A stretch of DNA of 64,000 nucleotides from Sciscionella marina DSM 45152 (GTDB lineage: Bacteria; Actinomycetota; Actinomycetes; Mycobacteriales; Pseudonocardiaceae): the NCBI RefSeq assembly GCF_000379465.1, contig NZ_KB905458.1, positions 170,845-234,844 on the forward strand, read 5' to 3'. The translations under genes were made by a program, and so were the position numbers. The notes under the pieces are model-generated. The model ran no database searches, had not been told where the DNA came from, and was given only the letters and a program-made list of their open reading frames with translations. Below, one piece after another: positions 61,301 to 64,000 of the stretch (its first letter is position 1; every line of letters starts with the position of its first letter).

Positions 61301-63454
61301 GAACCGTATGGCGCCGACGTCGTGCGCGAGCAGGCGGATCGCGCCGCCGGCTTCGACCGCGGCCAGCTGTGCGTCGTCGCCGATCAGGCGAACGTCGGCG
61401 CCTTTGTTGAGGGCGTATTTGACCACGGCGTGCAGCGTGTGGGTGCCGGCCATCGCGGCTTCGTCGATGATGACGAGGTCACCGGCAACCATGGGGAACG
61501 CGCGGTGCGCGAACCCGAGGGCTTGGGTGGTGGTCAGTTGGTGCAGGGTGTGTCCGCGTGCGCCGATCGAGGTGCCGAGTTCTTGTGCGGCCCGCGCTGA
61601 GGGGGCGAACGCGTAGACGCGGTGCCCGGTGCGCCGCCACGCGGTCGCGAAGACCCGCATGGCCGAGGTCTTACCCGCCCCAGCGGGTGCTAGCGCGAGT
61701 TGGACTCGACGGCCGGAGCGGGCGAACGAGCGCACCATGCGCTCCTGCCCCGTGTTGAGGCCCTGTCCCTGGAGTGCCTTGTCGACGGTGTCGGTGCGTA
61801 GTCGGTGCCCGTTGGTTTCGCGTGCCCAGGCCACGAGGTCCTGTTCCGCGGCGAGCGTGGCGGTGGTGGTGTAGCGGGTGGAGCGGTGTTCGACGAACAC
61901 CGATTCCCCGTCGCGGCGCCGCAACGAGGCGGGTTCTTCCACGGCGGCAGGTCCGGTCAGCGCGAGCGTGTCCGGTGCCTGCAGGGCGGTGGTGACGATG
62001 GTGTCGATCAGGCGTTCACGATCGTGGTCGGGCACTGTGAGGTGCGCGGATTGGCGGTGTGCTTCGGCGGCGAGGTTCCACCAACTGAAGTGGGCGTAGT
62101 TGTCGGCGACGACCGCGCGTGTCGTGCGTGCCAGTTCCGCGATGTCCACTTCGTCGGCCGCCACCTGGCCGCTGGCGAACACGCGTCCGACGAGCCCGTC
62201 GAGGACCAGGGGCGCCACGACGGTTTCGGCTTGTGCGCGCCATGCCCGGGTGTGTTCGTCGAGGGTTTGTGGGGGTTGTTTGCCGGGGCGGTGGTCGTAT
62301 TGGGATTTCCGGTTGATCTCGAAGATTTCTTTCGGGCTCGGTTCCCGCCCGTGCTCCTCGGTGAAAGTAGCGATGCGTTCGGCGCGGGCCGCTTCAAACT
62401 GGGTGTGGCGCTGGGAAAATTCTTTGACCAGCTCAACCGGGACGCCCTCGAGCTGCCACACCGGCCGCTTGAGATCCACCCCCGAGGCGCCGCGCTGGGT
62501 CCAGCGGGCTCCGTGGGCGCGGAACAGGTCCCGTAGCCGGGAATCGAAGTACTCGCTCGCGGTCACCCCGGCCGCGTGCACAGTGCGCCCGTCGAGGGCC
62601 GTCCATTCCCCATCGTCGCTGCGTTGTACCTTGTTCGAGATCAGCGCGTGGATATGCAAATGCGGGTCCGAGGCCCGCGAATCCCAGTGTTCGAACAACG
62701 CCGCGGTGATCCCGTTGACATCGACCTGGGCCTCCCCCATCGCCCCGGAGCGGGTGAACGCGACCTGGCGCTGCACATACGACAGCGTGTCCCGCGCCGC
62801 TTGCCGCACCAGGTCGGCGATCTGTTCACGATCTTCGGGCGGGGCCATGGCCCAGGTGATCGACACGGATTTGTCCGGGGCGAAGACCATCTCGAACCCG
62901 GATACCGCGGTCTTGAGCGCGCGCTGCTGCTCGGCCAACCACCGCCGAAACGCTTTCTCGTCGTCTGGATCGTGGCCGTCGTGGTCGTCGCGGTAGGCCT
63001 GCAGCTGCACCCCGCGGCGCAATTCGGCGCGCACGTGCGCCGGGATCGGGGCGCCGATCGGGCGGTCGTGCTCACGGTTGTAGTCCTTGTAGGCCTGGGA
63101 AACCTTGCTGCGCATGTGATCCAGCGCGGAGTACTGCGGGAACCGGCGCCCGAGTTTCGTGGCCGCCATGGCCTTCGCGGCGCTGGCACCGTCAGCGATC
63201 ATTTCCGCTTCGATCGCATCCGCGTGGGGATGGCGTCCTTCCCCGAACAAGGCGTTCATCTGCGCAGGAGTGACCGCGCCGGCCAGCCCCAAGGCTTCCG
63301 CTCCGGCGCCAAACCATTGGCCTGCCGGGTAACCACGGGGGAGGTAGTAGTCGCTCAGCAACTCGCCAGGCTCGGCGCGCCGATCACGGTCGCCGCATGC
63401 CACCGAGTTCGTGAGATACTCGTGACCACCAGGGCTCAGCTTCCGCAAGCCCAT
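58301..63454 (-). CDS. traA: MobF relaxase-helicase TraA with duplicated C-terminal region
   Basis: This protein of about 1717 residues nicks oriT and unwinds the transferred strand. The TrwC-type relaxase domain begins MGLRKLSPGGHEYLTNSVA (catalytic Tyr region), with FAPDKSVSITWAM and the HUH metal site DPHLHIHALISNK. The helicase has Walker A LALAPAGAGKTSAMRVF and Walker B DLVIIDEAAMAGTHTL, then later RecD-like motifs (YAATVNRVQGMTSKG). Residues about 1000-1295 and 1355-1635 are tandem copies of one module (LPWLARPDF / LPWLARPEL; WRETFHITSDNP / YRETFHITSNNP). ATG 63454 (or GTG 63457) follows AGAAG. It ends close to the IS. Confidence 0.93.
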   Translation of the reverse strand: MGLRKLSPGGHEYLTNSVACGDRDRRAEPGELLSDYYLPRGYPAGQWFGAGAEALGLAGAVTPAQMNALFGEGRHPHADAIEAEMIADGASAAKAMAATKLGRRFPQYSALDHMRSKVSQAYKDYNREHDRPIGAPIPAHVRAELRRGVQLQAYRDDHDGHDPDDEKAFRRWLAEQQRALKTAVSGFEMVFAPDKSVSITWAMAPPEDREQIADLVRQAARDTLSYVQRQVAFTRSGAMGEAQVDVNGITAALFEHWDSRASDPHLHIHALISNKVQRSDDGEWTALDGRTVHAAGVTASEYFDSRLRDLFRAHGARWTQRGASGVDLKRPVWQLEGVPVELVKEFSQRHTQFEAARAERIATFTEEHGREPSPKEIFEINRKSQYDHRPGKQPPQTLDEHTRAWRAQAETVVAPLVLDGLVGRVFASGQVAADEVDIAELARTTRAVVADNYAHFSWWNLAAEAHRQSAHLTVPDHDRERLIDTIVTTALQAPDTLALTGPAAVEEPASLRRRDGESVFVEHRSTRYTTTATLAAEQDLVAWARETNGHRLRTDTVDKALQGQGLNTGQERMVRSFARSGRRVQLALAPAGAGKTSAMRVFATAWRRTGHRVYAFAPSARAAQELGTSIGARGHTLHQLTTTQALGFAHRAFPMVAGDLVIIDEAAMAGTHTLHAVVKYALNKGADVRLIGDDAQLAAVEAGGAIRLLAHDVGAIRFREIVRFRGPDRREQATASLHIREGNPRGLKYYFDHGRVQDGSIETMRAAAHAAWRADLDAGASTLLIVPTNEDTIALNREARQRRQRSGDLQPGPEVALHDTTHAGRGDWIVTRHNERLMYLFGGADFVKNGDTWQIIRVHHNGSLTVKHRAHGGGITLPAEYVRANVELAYAATVNRVQGMTSKGNAHLVVPPSMTREQFYPGITRAMRKNFLYVVTHHHVIDQHQETPDPQDPKAVLTGVLHHSGAEVSATETLRAKLAEAESLGTLVLRYNYTATYRDEHRYRAALTRHTPEALEYDSEPALIQTLRNAHDLGWEPDHLIPAALGRTTLTGTNDPGAVLQSRITKHLDKHAPPTPIAEPTREDITRWRGIFDAIAPTAPVEDPTWEPIWHHAAGALAAGIDIDAAITSVAHQLTARPRVDPMPDHRYAEHALTRELANRIERGDGHHRALPWLARPDFTAARHYPGHAEYLTGLNTAITGRVEELRANAIRNTPGWATKLGPRPNNPITAAEWDELVGLAAAWRETFHITSDNPNAPLGEQPDSRGAKAHAWQQLTTRWNQYPNPPQNTPASEPHLAHLVAEQHDTATDNNTEREGTDEALFIDDLTTLEQNRYQTETLDQLTRRYELIARAGDAERYLDLLAEHAPETINQPAEPALLHALANAQDTGWQAHRLLPTLTSHTTLAQANDPAALLTKLITNYTSTRQPPAPTATPTPEDTARWRTLITETLPAAAVNQPEWDLVWRHAAGGQARGVDPDTALARAAHQLTNQPTETPQIPDHRAAGHALVAELAAQQHAGHGHQPALPWLARPELTGTADDQTRRERLDTVNAEIHARTQQLRANATHQPPIWARPLGPRPTEPDAARRWDHTLAQTAAYRETFHITSNNPHQPLGPNPGGNNARARAWSHLNQQWRTLMTNHTAPDPEDTQSETLEATKARRDLHDTLNTEFRDAVAEQLEHQHDDEDERRAEHEDELDDLEASRQEDMHTGLGY

Positions 63455-63457
63455 CAC

Positions 63458-63848
63458 GATTCTTCTAGGCTACGCCGGAAAAACGGTCGCCACCACCTGG
63501 TTCCGATGGTCTGCAAGATGTGCTGTATGCGGGGGTGGGTGTGCCGGTAGGCGGTCGGGCGGGGGTGTGCGGGTGCGGGCTGGGTGGTGCGGTGTCCGGT
63601 CGGGGCGGGCCGGGGTGTGTGGTCGGTGTGGTGGTGTGGGCTGGGTTGGAAGGGTGGGTGTGTGCCGCTCTGGGTTTCCGCCCTCGGTGGCGCACCAGCG
63701 CACGAGGGCGCGAAAAAGCGGTCGCCGCTCTGGGGACCGGTGACCGCTCGGGACTGTGGTGGTGGGCGGGGCGGTGGGGTGGGTTGGGGGTCGCGCAACC
63801 GGTGTCGCGTCTCGGGCTGGCTTCTGCTGGGTATCGCGAGCACAAAAG
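63458..63848. other. Candidate oriT / traA leader region
   Basis: No gene; the plus strand is strikingly G/T-rich. Inverted repeats: CGCCCTCG/CGAGGGCG (63679-63686 and 63703-63710) and AGCGGTC/GACCGCT (63717-63723 and 63742-63748). A direct repeat AAAAAnCGGTCGCC occurs at about 63479 and 63713. Clustered repeats just upstream of a MobF relaxase gene are typical of oriT, but the nick site cannot be named. Confidence 0.45.
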
Positions 63849-63885
63849 AGGGGCGGCCGCCGGTCTGGTGACTGGCGGCCGCCCC
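63845..63885 (-). terminator. Terminator of the gene entering from the right edge
   Basis: GGGGCGGCCGCC (63850-63861) pairs with GGCGGCCGCCCC (63874-63885): a 12-bp perfect stem with a 12-nt loop. On the minus strand it is followed by TCTTTTGTG, so it ends the partial gene at 63905-64000. Confidence 0.8.
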
Positions 63886-63904
63886 TGCTGGCGGGTCTCG
63901 GGGG

Positions 63905-64000
63905 TTAGGCGGCGATCAGCTCGGGCGCGGGTGCGAACGTGTGCAGCGGTGGTTTTCCGGCGTCGTGGCAGGCTTCGCACCGGCCGTCGTTGTGGCCGCG
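63905..64000 (-). CDS. C-terminal end of a Cys-motif protein (partial)
   Basis: The last 31 codons of a minus-strand gene (RGHNDGRCEACHDAGKPPLH, then TFAPAPELIAA and TAA) enter from beyond the right edge. The GRCEACHDAG motif (CxxC) suggests half of a zinc site, common in small proteins of actinobacterial conjugative elements. A strong terminator follows at 63850-63885. The family cannot be named from this piece. Confidence 0.5.
   Translation of the reverse strand, partial: RGHNDGRCEACHDAGKPPLHTFAPAPELIAA

Noticed and set aside
63465-63980. 171-codon Pro/Thr-rich minus-strand frame upstream of traA
   Set aside because: Crosses a strong terminator and lies in a skewed, repeat-containing region; looks like composition-driven open frame over a likely oriT.

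Overview
This window is high-GC actinobacterial DNA. Gene order (rho-rpmE-prfA-prmC, and argS-lysA-hom-thrC-thrB), rare GTG/TTG starts, strong GGAGG-type ribosome sites and families such as SCO6880, DUF4913 and MAB_1171c point to a filamentous actinomycete, probably of the Pseudonocardiales; the genus cannot be fixed from sequence alone.

Bases 1-14.8 kb are chromosome. The minus strand carries a translation/termination block (prmC partial, prfA, rpmE, rho) and a tightly overlapping aspartate-family amino acid operon headed by argS (argS-lysA-hom-thrC-thrB). Small accessory genes break the conserved order: a FAD monooxygenase/TetR pair sits between prfA and prmC, and a secreted CHAP-like protein plus a VOC protein between rpmE and rho. 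A CDF metal transporter with an IdeR-like box lies before tRNA-Arg(CCG).

From the 3' end of that tRNA to the right edge the window holds most of a large integrative and conjugative element (ICE) of the actinobacterial type IV secretion class. It starts with a tyrosine integrase carrying a C-terminal GntR-like domain, a nucleotidyltransferase, and a primase-polymerase-like replication protein fused in frame to an excisionase domain. An 8.8-kb minus-strand cargo cluster follows (sedolisin, L,D-transpeptidase, LPVTG-terminated surface protein, MetE-like protein, cupin, secreted hydrolase, KAS III-like protein, small membrane protein). Next come regulatory genes (STAND regulator, methyltransferase, two GGDEF proteins, MFS pump, ImmA/IrrE peptidase, MAB_1171c membrane protein, a TetR broken by one amber codon, and an EspR-like HTH protein). 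The plus-strand transfer operon (about 41.8-54.5 kb) encodes a MinD-like protein, small membrane proteins, VirB6/TrbL, SCO6880, VirB4-like ATPase, C40 peptidase, coupling protein, DUF4913 and an MFS pump. A low-GC island with a PD-(D/E)xK-like gene, an IS256-family element, the MobF relaxase TraA and a candidate oriT complete the window. The distal attachment site is not in the window.

The most interesting signal is a 68-bp two-site element: GATCA-N4-TGTTGAC and its inverted copy with exactly 36 bp between them. It occurs three times: upstream of the excisionase, upstream of an unknown 285-residue gene, and between the EspR-like regulator and the transfer operon. The 52-bp site-to-site distance is about five helical turns. 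With the ImmA-like peptidase and a diverged copy of the motif nearby, this looks like an uncharacterised induction switch that coordinates excision and transfer.
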